Shown here: piece by piece, positions 1 to 10,021 of the stretch
How the letters are laid out: each line of letters begins with the position of its first letter
Position numbering within the stretch: position 1 is the first letter of the stretch
NCBI RefSeq assembly: GCF_001411555.2
Contig: NC_049903.1
Span: 30,669,083 to 30,733,082, forward strand
DNA length: 64,000 nucleotides
Source of the DNA: Juglans regia
Lineage: Eukaryota; Streptophyta; Magnoliopsida; Fagales; Juglandaceae
Direction: 5' to 3'
Program-made: the position numbers and the translations under genes
Notes under the pieces: model-generated
What the model was told of the DNA's origin: nothing
Seen by the model: the letters and a program-made list of their open reading frames with translations, nothing else
Databases searched by the model: none

Positions 1-826
1 CTTAAGTGATATATATAGTCGTTGCAACCTCGACTTCAAAGGAAAATGACGCAACACCTTTTGCGGGATTAAATGGTTGCTATGTGTATTTGGCAACCAC
101 TTGGGGGCATTGCATTTTGGACACTCATTCAGCGTTGTCCTTCCAAAATAACACGCAATCATTAGGGCAAACATGTATTTTGTGGTATTTGAATCCTAAA
201 TCCAGCTCCAATGACTGTGCCGCTTCGTAATAATGCGGGCAATGAGCGTCCGGAAATGCAGTCCTCAACAACTTCAGGAGAAGATTGAATGACTTTATCA
301 ACCAACCCCCAGTGGCTTTAATGTGAAGCAACTTCACAATGAATGAGAGCTTTGAAAATTGTTTACACCCCTGGTAAAGTGGACGCCATGCATCATCTAA
401 TAGTTTGTCAAATGAGAAGGAAGGGGTTGCCTCGCCTATAAGTGGGTGAACTCTAGGACTGGCATCATCATACATCTCACCCATGAATGTGCCTTCCCTA
501 ATGTCATCTAACATCTGCTCCATGTCATCAACATATTCACCTTCATCACTAGGTGACACTAGCAAATTGTCATCACTAACATCCAGAATCTCGTCTTCCC
601 CATGAAATATCCAGGGGTTCTAATTTGGACTAATCCCATTTAGGAACAAGTGTGTTTCCACCTCAGGTATAGGGAGGAAGATATTATTATAGAACGAACG
701 GCAAGGACAATGGATGCGGTCAGTTCCCATTACGTGCGCTAGTTCTACTATGAGGAACTGTTCGACCCTTTTAGCGTACTGGGTTGACATAAGTCTATTT
801 CTCTTGTGCATCCAACTTCTGTCCAT
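1..826 (-). pseudogene. CACTA TNP2-type transposase, N-terminal fragment
   Basis: Decayed start of an En/Spm (CACTA) transposase that runs off the left edge of the window. Reading from 826 leftward it opens with MDRSWM and a Cys-containing N-terminal transposase-associated domain (IHCPCRSF), then an acidic linker (YVDDMEQMLDDIREGTF), then the start of the TNP2 domain (KLSFIVKLLHIK, GLGFKYHKIHVCPNDC). It aligns throughout with the fuller copy at 10022-13725. Breaks seen: a TAG near 620 where the fuller copy has Tyr (PNYTQWIFHGE), and a frame change near 130 just before the CPKC motif. The protein is clearly diverged from the other copy, so this is a different family member rather than a recent duplicate. 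It lies outside the CACTA end at 2849, so it belongs to another element. Confidence 0.85.
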
Positions 827-2848
827 CTAGTAACAAAACATATTGATAATTACAGTATCTTTAGATGAAGAGGGCGACGGTGTGAAAGTCATCCTCGAGA
901 TGGGGTTATAAGCACAGATCGAGAAAGAGGCAAAGCCGTGATTTTTACATGGCCAAAACAAAGCAACGTAGGGACGCAAGTGTCTTTAGTTGTCATGATA
1001 AAAATAATAAAATCAGCAAAAATACCAACAAATCGGCAATTAAAAACACCGATATGGGAAAGCTATAGACTTGTCCATATCTAACTGTACAAAATATCTG
1101 ATTTTGAATATAGTTGGTTGTTGGGTGAGGATGAAATGTTGTGACAAGTAGGATTTCCTCATGTCCCCATGAAAAATGCAAATTTAATCAAATAGTTGAA
1201 GATTGAAAATCACCATCTAGCCAATTTTGATGTTTTGGGATACAATAACCATGTAGACATGTTTTATATATGATGTCTAGTTCGATGAGCAAGTCCTATA
1301 TTCGAAGCGTAGCTGTTTGCTTTTTCTTTTTTATAGGTAATCATAGGAATTTTATTAATAGAAAATCCCTTGTACACATGTAGTATACAAGAGAAGGAAT
1401 GTAAGTGATTCTAGTTAGGTATATCTATGGTTTAAGGAGAATAGTTTGGGGGGGAGGGGGGGGGGAATTTTGTTTTCTGGCTCGGTGAATCCGTTGAGTC
1501 ATTCTGACATCTCAATGGTCAAAATAACTTAATGGAAATTGGTGGGAATTAATATTGAAGGTGCAGGACTTACTGTCTAACTAGGTTTTCCACTTTCAGT
1601 ATTGCAAGGGGTATGTGTTTTGTAATCCTATCCTTCTGGGCTGTTTTGTAAATGCATAATTAGAACCAAAAATAACCACTAGCCTGAACAGAGCAAATGA
1701 GTAAAATTCAAAATTGGACAAATAACGGTCAAAAAGTTTAAAAACCCAAGCTATCTGGCCAGTTGACAACTCCCTAAATATGTAGGATATATTACATAAA
1801 GAATTGGCAATTCCAACTTTTCGTAAAGTTGTTGTTTCAAATTTACTACATTTTTCAGGCGGAGTAAGCCAGAGTTGTACATGACGGCCTTTAATTAGGC
1901 TGAAAATATCAATAATTCTCTATTATAAATTGTGTTAGAGATCATGAATAATATATAGTACCAGGGAAATGGAATGTACACACATATCTAACCGATTAAC
2001 AAACAAAAACATGTTATAAAAATAAATTCACAAAATGACTTGGTTTGATGTGGTACGTCAAATTATATGCATAGTTTTATAAAATCTCTGTGTGACTTTT
2101 AACACTTCTTATATATACGCACACATAAATATAAATGTATATATATATTTATATATAAGAGCTGTACCCAGTACCAAAATACTGTTAGGATGTGCATTGT
2201 GCAAACTATTAACTAAGAAGACAACAAACATGCATGCAATGTTTGCTTAAAGGTGAGCGTATAAATGATTGGATGCTGATTTCTCAACTATATTGCCATC
2301 ATACTACTGCTCAATAAATGATTTTTAGCCTTCTACAGTACTACAAGTACATATATCATGACAAAAGCTAGCTAGCCAATAATATTATTTTAGCCTTTCC
2401 TCCTCGACCCTTTTCCCTTTCACCAGTCCAGCATCATTATATTTTGGCTTATCTATGATCTACCCCTTTAATAACAAATTGGTTTGAAAATTGGAAGCAG
2501 AAGTTCCTAATTATTGAGCTCCAAATCACATATATATCATCGCCTACCATAGTAAGAAGGCCATATGCTATTGCATGAGATTCTCGTGGAGAGCTTGCTG
2601 CTCTAGAGAACTCTACTTCATTTTCTTTGGATAGAGATCTCTCAGTTATAGCCAGATGGGAGGACGTCTATTTTTTAGAAAAGTCATATTTAACGTAGTA
2701 CAATATTGAGATCTAAGTGAAGAAAAGTTCTACTGAACAACATTACAATATTGACATTCATTTCCAAAATTGGTGAATACAGGTAGAAAATACATCAAAT
2801 ATAGGCACGAAAAATGGCAAACTAATTGTTTCAACAATTTAGGTAAGG
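827..2848. other. No gene seen; AT-rich intergenic DNA
   Basis: No convincing reading frame. It holds a G-run at about 1447-1465 and a TA/TATAA low-complexity patch at about 2100-2160. It could be remains of the element to which the TNP2 fragment belongs. Confidence 0.6.
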
Positions 2849-3620
2849 CACTACAAGGTTTAACACTTTTACCGGCGATTGCTCATCGCTGGCTATACAC
2901 GACAAATCGTTGGCAAATATATACCCCAGTGATTTTTAAGTCGCTGGAATATCGCCGGTATTAACGCCCCACTTTACATCTACTGCCACGGAAACCAAAA
3001 CTCGCCGGGATATAAAAATATCCCGGCGAATTTTTTTTCGCCGCTGATACAAAACTAATCGCTGCTAATTCCATATAGGATTCTGTCATTAAACGCTGCG
3101 ATAGATTATTAGCAGCGTTTTATTTTCTCCGCTAGAAATAAAAATATCGCTGCTATATATATTTGCCAGCCACTCCACAAAATCGCCGTAATAAAAAAAT
3201 CGCCGTATAGTTGCATATAGCAGCGAACAATTATCGCTGCTTTTTATTAATAAGTAGCGATTTTTTTATCGCTGCTATATGCCTCATTATATATAGCGGC
3301 GAACTCTATATCGCTGCTAGATATATATCCGCGGCGAGGTTTCACTCGCTGCCAGTTGGTTTTCAAATCGTTAATTATATGGCCGCGATTTAAAATGTCG
3401 CCGCTATATAATTAGCGCAGCGAGTTTAGATAATCGCCGGAATGTACGTTCTGCTATATAAATATATTTTGCGGCGAATATTTAATCACCGGAATTGAAT
3501 ATTAATAGCGATTTCTACATCGCTGGTTTAGGAGAATTTTAGTTTCATTTTATGGCGGCAATATAAAAATCGCCGCCATAAGCTCTTAATTCGCCGCTAG
3601 AAATCAATTCGTGTTTAAAT
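2849..3620. repeat. CACTA left terminus and subterminal palindromic repeats
   Basis: After the CACTACAAG terminus comes about 750 bp of densely packed short motifs in both orientations: ATCGCCGG, ATCGCTGCTATAT and their reverse complements (for example ATATAGCAGCGA, and CCGGGATATAAAAATATCCCGG near 3006). In En/Spm elements such short subterminal motifs bind the element's TNPA-type protein. By analogy these are binding sites for the protein at 7468-9435. The same motif set recurs at 19360-19471 and 23585-23864. Confidence 0.75.
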
Positions 3621-3900
3621 TTCCTGGGCGTTATTTTCTTTCTTGGCCTGGTTTTTAGTTGTTTCTAAATGCACCATTCATAATCCAAACTCATTCATTC
3701 AAGTTGCTAATCAATATATCATGCAAAATAAATACATAAAGTTCCATCCAAGCCCATCAACAAAATCCAAACTCATATGTATTACAATGGGGTGGTGTAT
3801 TAATGTATTCTCATATACAAACTGAGCTTTTATCCTTAATAATAAATAAGCATCACAATCATCCAAATGATTAGTACCAAATCATTGGTTGCAGGAAGAA

Positions 3901-4052
3901 TTACACTTGATCAAAAGGATTAGTTCCCTTAGTCTTCTTTTGAGTTGCTGAAGTTACTTCAGATGAAGCACTGGATGACGTATCACCGCTGGAGCTAACT
4001 CCATTCCTAAAGCTCTTTGATGCTAGTGCAGGGTTTCTTTGTGGATCGTTAG
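3901..4052 (-). pseudogene. Captured 3'-terminal exon of an unidentified gene
   Basis: An open stretch of about 50 codons on the minus strand. It is preceded by a plausible splice acceptor (TGCATGCAG) and ends at TAA (3901-3903). The peptide reads ANDPQRNPALASKSFRNG, then a Ser-rich stretch, then KKTKGTNPFDQV and stop. The Ser-rich tail and the terminal NPF tripeptide look like a real C-terminus, but I do not recognise the family. It sits between the CACTA subterminal repeats and the matrixin piece, so it is most likely another captured host exon. A random open frame is possible at this length. Confidence 0.35.
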
Positions 4053-4345
4053 CTGCATGCACCTAATTATTAGTATACATTATAACTGAGCACATCAATT
4101 CATCTCAGGAGTTACAATTAAGAAATTAATAAGATATTCACGATTATCTAAATTCGACTATATTAATAAAGTGAAAATTCAATCTAATGCTTTAAGACGT
4201 AAATCTTAACAGCTAATTTATTAAACCATATCCCTCTTCTTGCCAAAACAATATGGCCTACTTCCATCATCATCATAGTTTATTTTATAAGCAACAAATG
4301 CTTTATTCTATAATAATCTACTCCCATTAAATTCTTAGACATTTC

Positions 4346-4500
4346 TCAAACATTATATAAGGCTTTAATTCCTGCAATATCATCTGCATGCAAGCCTTTA
4401 GTCACTCCTTGAGAGATACTGGGTTCCATGATTGCTCCTTGAACTGAGCTATGCCCGAGTCCAAGAAGGTGCCCAATTTCATGCAAAGCAACTGTCTCCA
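4346..4500 (-). pseudogene. Captured matrixin (plant MMP) catalytic-domain fragment
   Basis: The minus strand encodes about 50 residues of a plant matrix metalloproteinase. The zinc-binding helix [13 protein letters not shown] has all three His ligands and the catalytic Glu. It is followed by the IMEP Met-turn and by [13 protein letters not shown], the end of the catalytic domain, then TGA. Plant matrixins are secreted or GPI-anchored proteases of about 300-380 aa. Here the propeptide and the first half of the catalytic domain are missing: beyond 4500 the sequence turns into T-rich and TA-repeat DNA. The fragment has no frameshift, but alone it cannot make an enzyme. It lies inside the inferred CACTA element and is best read as gene capture. 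Confidence 0.85.
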
Positions 4501-5062
4501 TACTTTAATTTTTTTATTTAGTGATTAAGTAAATTTTTTTTAATTTACTCTTGATTTTTTTTTAAAAAATATTTAAAGATATAAAAAAATATATGAAAAA
4601 AAAAATTAAAAGCATTTAACCTTCTCGATAGAATTTGTCGGTGGTGTTAGCACGACTTTTATATATATATATATATATATATATTCAATCCATCAAGAAA
4701 TCTGAAAATGCAACAATGCAACAGCCTAATTTTAATTTGCAACATTGATCAGCAGCTTAATTAATTGCTTCATTTCAATTATCTTAATTAGTAGTACTCA
4801 TGGCTTCTAATTAAGATTTGTTTCCCTCTTCAGAAGTCAAATGATCACAAAAACTGTTATAACATTTAATTAATCACATGCGAAATGCGACTTATTCATG
4901 TATGTATACTGGAGATATATAGAAGGAATTAGGACAACAAAAATCCAAAGAATTTAGAATGACGATCGAGGAGGCTTATATTAGATAGAGGATGCAATAT
5001 ATAATATATATATATATACACTACTTGTCAAAGAAACTTGTTATAACAAACTTTTATTCCTT
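4501..5062. other. No gene; T-rich and TA-repeat DNA
   Basis: T/A-rich filler with a (TA)n run at 4661-4683 and another TA patch near 4995-5018. Nothing coding was recognised. Confidence 0.6.
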
Positions 5063-5176
5063 TTTAGTCATTACCTGCTATATCATATGCCTATAGAAGA
5101 TTTCTAAGGCATTATGTAATCGTTGCATTCAATGAAATGAATATTTGGAAAACATTGTATCCCTTCCTATTATTAC
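5063..5176. repeat. 114-bp direct repeat, copy 1
   Basis: Begins TTTAGTCATTACCTGC and ends CCTTCCTATTATTAC. It matches 6482-6595 over 114 bp with two substitutions seen (AAGA/CAGA and ATGAAA/ATCAAA). The two copies flank the captured SGPP-like fragment. Confidence 0.9.
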
Positions 5177-5236
5177 TCTAATACTATAAATACCTCTGAA
5201 ATGTATATGACCTAAGATGAAAACATACCTCAAATA

Positions 5237-5863
5237 GTCTGTGGACTTCAAGCCCCTTTGACAACGAATGGGAAGAGTAACACAGCAATATCATCATTAT
5301 ATTGCTGTGAAATATTCTGCACGTAGACTTCCTCAGTAATTGGAACTCCTCCATTAAAACCAATTTGTACACCACCACAATTTCTGTCAATCCTACATAA
5401 CTATTGTTCATATATATATATATATATATATATGAACAATTCATACAAATTATGAGCTTCCCTTGGCTAAGCAACAAGTAAGCTGCCATAAATCCATTTC
5501 ATCATGGTGGATTTGATTGCTTTTTCCTCACATATTTTAAGTTAATATATACAGTGTTTGTCATAATTCATTAGCCAAGGGAAGGCTTATTTCTGGGTGT
5601 GGAAGAACGTGATCTAAAGAAATGTAGAGACATGGGCTAATAGAATTATGAATCAGAAATCTGAGTTTATGGGTATTTTATTTTATATTTTTGCTGATAA
5701 GGTAGGTAGTGAAAGAAATTCCACCTCTTGAAGCATTTCACGGAAGGCATGGTAATGGAGTGGATCTGAATCACATTAAGTTCCATCCACATCAAATATA
5801 ACTCTTTGAAGAGGGGCAAGTGCAGCAAGAGAACTTTTGCAGCTGGTTCCATGACAAAATTAA
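5237..5863 (-). pseudogene. Captured HAD-superfamily sugar phosphatase (SGPP-like) fragment
   Basis: Two exon remnants on the minus strand match the start of plant SGPP-type HAD hydrolases, small cytosolic sugar-phosphate phosphatases. Exon 1 (about 5863-5713) encodes LAPLQRVIFDVDGT, then stop, then CDSDPLHYHAFREMLQE. FDVDGT is HAD motif I with both catalytic Asp. Exon 2 (about 5390-5237) encodes GFNGGVPITEEVYVQNIS, then YNDDIAVLLFP. Damage is plain: a TAA at 5775-5773 where the family has Leu, a one-base frameshift after LLFP (the frame resumes as SLSKGLEVHRLFE up to a GT donor), and AA instead of AG at the expected exon 2 acceptor. HAD motifs II-IV are absent, so this is a non-functional partial copy that kept its intron. 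Confidence 0.8.
5403..5440. repeat. 38-bp perfect palindrome with TA core
   Basis: ATTGTTCA, then a run of TA, then TGAACAAT. Each half is the exact reverse complement of the other, so it can form a cruciform. It lies just upstream of exon 2 of the SGPP-like fragment. Confidence 0.85.
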
Positions 5864-6481
5864 GGCAATGAGACAAAGTAATGCAACCAAGTGAGCCATA
5901 AATAAGATGTGGTGCTTTAAAGTTTCAGAGAATATTTGAAAGTGCAGCACATCAAGAGGTCAGTCAATTCATCCCTAAACTGCTCTGCAAGAAACTTAAT
6001 GTATTAAAGGCTCCTTCTCAAAGGCCCGACCTACAAAACCTATCAAAGCTCCTCATCTCATGGTTGATATAGAAGCCAAGAGATCATGATGAGTTGGGAC
6101 ACTTTATTCAACCAATTATAAAATGACATTAGCTTAAAGACTGGGGGCATCTCTCTTTAATTATCTGAAATACACTTGCAGGAAACTTCTTACTAAGAAC
6201 TGAGTGAAGGATTGAGTTTTGATGTATCAAAAGAGAAAGACAAGCGTTAATCGACAGAATTCAAGCGACCGGATGCCGTGAACAGAATAGGGAAGCAAAG
6301 AGTACTATAGATTTGAACAATAAAGCTTTTTTCCCATGATTTTCAACAAATCTAAGTTTTCGACAGTAGTGGAATTTATGTTAAAGAAAACAAAAAACGT
6401 AGTGGCTATTAAATATAAAGGAATAAATATAAATGAAATATGCATTGCAAAAATAAATCTAACCTCTCGACAGTACCAAAA

Positions 6482-6595
6482 TTTAGTCATTACCTGCTAT
6501 ATCATATGCCTATAGCAGATTTCTAAGGCATTATGTAATCGTTGCATTCAATCAAATGAATATTTGGAAAACATTGTATCCCTTCCTATTATTAC
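6482..6595. repeat. 114-bp direct repeat, copy 2
   Basis: Same sequence and orientation as 5063-5176, about 1.42 kb away. The pair suggests a local segmental duplication, or insertion of the interval between them with duplicated borders. Confidence 0.9.
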
Positions 6596-7467
6596 GTACG
6601 TAGCCTCACACATACACACACACTTATATATTAAGTACTATGTGAGTGTATATGGATATAGAAAAGACCATATTATAGACATGCATGTTCAAGTCGACCA
6701 AATATTGAAGTGGATCAAGAGATCAGAAGTACTACATACAATAATTTGGGAGGTGAATTCAGGGACTCCATTATGGCTTAAGAATGTAATGGGAGGCATG
6801 CGTGATGGCAAAAATATACATCATCTGCAGCTCTCCCTGTGGCAATGAAAACATATTTACTAGAATTTCCAAAGCGACAAAGCTAGTTAAACTACATACA
6901 TAACTGTAGAGGATCAATGTCATTTTACACGGGAAAAAAATAAAACACAAGTTGTAAGTAAACTTTTACAGAGCAGGGAAAAAGGTGTCGGAACTTACTC
7001 TCTCTCTAGCCTTAAGCTTCTCTTCCATTACAAAAGTAATTCCTTCTCCTTCATCTCAAGGAAGCTTCTCAGAGAGTCAGCCTTCTGTGATGATTACCAT
7101 AAAAAAAAAAAAAAAAGGAATTATGTATAAAACCATCAATGAATTATTCATCGGGTTTGGGAAACCAAGTTGCTAGAAATATATTTAACACTTCACTTGT
7201 ACAAGTGATTTTATGGTGGATAACTCAAAATGATACTAACCTCATTTTGCAGACCATGAGAGATCCAAGAGATCCCCGGTGTAGACATAGATCCAAGATT
7301 TATATAAATATATATAATACCATATATATATTTATATATATAGCCCAGTGTCGTATAGAGTAAGTACAAAAACCACCCAAAGGCTAAACACAATGACACC
7401 CTTGACTCATGCCTCCCCGGTGTCACAAAAAACCACCCAAAAAATGTGCCCTTTTATGAGAAGGCCC
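6596..7467. other. No gene recognised
   Basis: Contains a poly-A run at about 7101-7116 and a TA-rich stretch at 7300-7345. A short minus-strand stretch at 6985-7095 has coiled-coil-like codons with stops and good splice-like borders; see the rejected list. Confidence 0.5.
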
Positions 7468-9435
7468 TTATGGGCCGGGGGAATCGTTGCACTGAGTCTG
7501 TCGAACTGACTCAGTGAACGACGGGAAAGCCCTAAAGAAAGATTGCATCACTTTGTCATTTTGTAGCTGATGCTCCCTCAGCTCCCGCATCTCTGTCCTC
7601 ATTTCATCCAGCTGACTCTTGTAAGCTTCAGCATCCTTCTTATATTGCTCAGCATCCTTCTTATATTGTTCAGCATCTTTCTTGTGCTTTTCAGCCTCAG
7701 ACATGTATTGTTGCATTTGAACTTTGTCACGTTGTCTACTTGACTCGGGGATGACCATTTCCCCAAGTCCCCGTGCATATCCAGGTCGATGGCCAAGAAC
7801 CTCCCTAAAGACAGTCGCTGCTGCCTCATCACTACGTTGCTCTGGTCCTAGGCCATCCAACCTACATTGCATCTCCTTCTGCACATTGAGAAAGCAACGA
7901 TTATTAACAAAAAATAAGCTAGTGCTATATTAATGATTTTACTACCGTATAGAAATTCAACATAGATCCCAACGGCTGTTTATGCACTACTCACATAAGT
8001 ATTTTCTGTAGCATCTGTGACAAATGCATTCTTTTTCTTCGACCAACGCGTCTCTTTGTAGAAGTCGACCAAATTCCCATTCTCATTGCGCTGTCATGTG
8101 TATGAACCATGTGACATTTGAACAACAAAAGCTATGAGTAACCACCTTTAGTGATAGTAAAGTAATATTGTCACTAAAATCTCCAAGTAAAGTGCATTTT
8201 CACGATTCTATTGACTTAATTGATTGTTTTCCCTTAGACATACCTTTTGCTCAAGTAATCGGACGAATGATTTACGTCCTGACGTGTGATTAATGGCCTG
8301 CTTCTTTCGGTTCTCCCGATTTTGAGCTGAAATTTTCTGTCATACACAATAGGGAACAATTACTTATAATAGACAAACAGATTTTCCACCACAATATTTA
8401 GACATATTAAATATATAGCTATTATATGGTTGTATGTGAGAAAGACTATCTGTACCTTAAAGGCATCGCTGCCCCACTTTTCACACAACTTCACCCATAC
8501 AATGGGGTCCACCAGACTAGTTCCATTAGCCAACGCTTCTGCGTGGCTTCCATAGGATTCATAAATCTTGTGCAAGTCGTGGTGGAAGGAGTTGAAGCGC
8601 TTACGTAAGGCCTTTGTCACCGTCAATCGGTGGTTTTCGCGATCCCAGTCCAACACAAAGTCACTCTACATAAGGCAGCATGCAAACAATCACCAGTTAT
8701 CTCGTTATTTAGGCGATGATTATACTACATAAACAACACTCCAAACACATGGACAATTAAATTTTTGACTTACCCGAACACGGTCAATGAGCTCCTCTTT
8801 AATCGCTGGTGGGACATCCGACCAACGCTTGTAACTCATGTCACAATATTGTTTCACAATCCATGATACTCGTGTTGTGAACATAGCAGCGTGTTCACAA
8901 CATGGGGCTGTCTCACCATCGTTTATCTTCAACTGCACTTTCCCGTTCTTCCTTAGCTTGTCAAAGAAAATGCATCTAGATGGCCCACGAGTTCGTCTCC
9001 TCTGTTCTTGCGTTCCTTCGGTCTCCATTGGGACATCTGCAGCTGTATTTTAAGGTACAATATATTAGTATTTTAAAGTGTAATGTGGAATATTCACACT
9101 TAATAACACATACAAACATGCTAATGCTTTCAAAATTAAAGTATTGGAAAAACATGCACCAGACTGTTCTCCAGTAGGTGCAGGCTCCCCAGCAGTATTC
9201 GGTTGTGGTTCTTGAATAGGTTCTGGCGCGTGAGTTGGCACAACGCATGGTGGGGGACTTGGAGGCTGTGTTGAGTCATCCGAGGAGGATTGATTACACT
9301 CCTCCGTGCTATGATATGAAGATAATTTCGCACCGCGTGGTCGGATGTGCCGACCTGAGTATGGGATATAACGCCTTCCACCTCGAAGACCTCGAAGTCT
9401 TCCTCCACCTCTTGAACTGGGTCCCGGCTGATTAC
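7468..9435 (-). CDS. CACTA second protein, Ptta/En/Spm (Transposase_24) family
   Basis: Second gene of the CACTA element, downstream of TNP2 on the same strand. Likely exons from the splice borders, in transcription order: 9435-9160 (Arg/Gly- and Pro-rich: RGGRRYIPYSGR, PPSPPPC), about 9038-8774 (FFDKLRKNGKVQLKIND, WIVKQYCDMSYKRWSDVP: the core of the plant transposase family), 8663-8456 (HDLHKIYESYGSHAEAL, WVKLCEKWGS), 8336-8244 (NHTSGRKSFVRLLEQK), 8090-7995 (LVDFYKETRWSKKKNAFV) and 7878-7468. The last exon has three KKDAE(Q/A)Y heptad-like repeats in a coiled coil, fitting oligomerisation. Proteins of this type bind subterminal motifs in En/Spm-like elements. The first exon with the ATG is not placed. 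No internal stop was seen in these exons, so it may still be expressible. Confidence 0.75.
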
Positions 9436-10021
9436 CTGCACGAGTACAAGTTAATAACATAGTGGGATAAAATTGATGCCCTAATTGATACAAAATAATC
9501 TCAATATGCACAGACAGGTCCGTAAACAAGCAAATTTATCTACCATTTTCAGTTACTTTTAGGTAGACTAACCCTTACACTATGAGACTTTAAATAGACA
9601 AACGAATAACTAAGAGTCGGCCGTATATATACCTTGATAATGCATAGTGCATCCCAGTTCACCCAGCCTCCCGATATTGAACGTAACCTGAAGCAAATTA
9701 AATCACGTGTTAGGTACTATTTAATTTAGGTATAGATGTTGTAAAACTTGAATACTACTCTCAAGATTGTTTGCTACTTGCATAATAAGAAAATATGAGT
9801 TTGCATAATAAGTAGTTCGGGCCAAATAAAATGATTTTCTTCATGGTAGTAAGAAAATAAATCAAAACATATATTTCACCCAAACTCATATTGAACTGTC
9901 TATATACACATACCAAGTTCAATATTGTTCTCATATTGTCAGATGTCTATATACACATGGAAAATTTCGAACAAGAATTCTAATATCTCAACCTTAAATG
10001 AACGAAGTTCCTGGGTTATAT

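Noticed and set aside
2870..3620. CRISPR-like array
   Set aside because: Spacing is irregular and motifs alternate in orientation; this is plant nuclear DNA and fits CACTA subterminal repeats.
6985..7095. Coiled-coil-like exon (ADSLRSFLEMKEKELLL) on the minus strand
   Set aside because: Good splice-like borders but a frameshift and stop, and no firm family; recorded as a possible further captured exon only.
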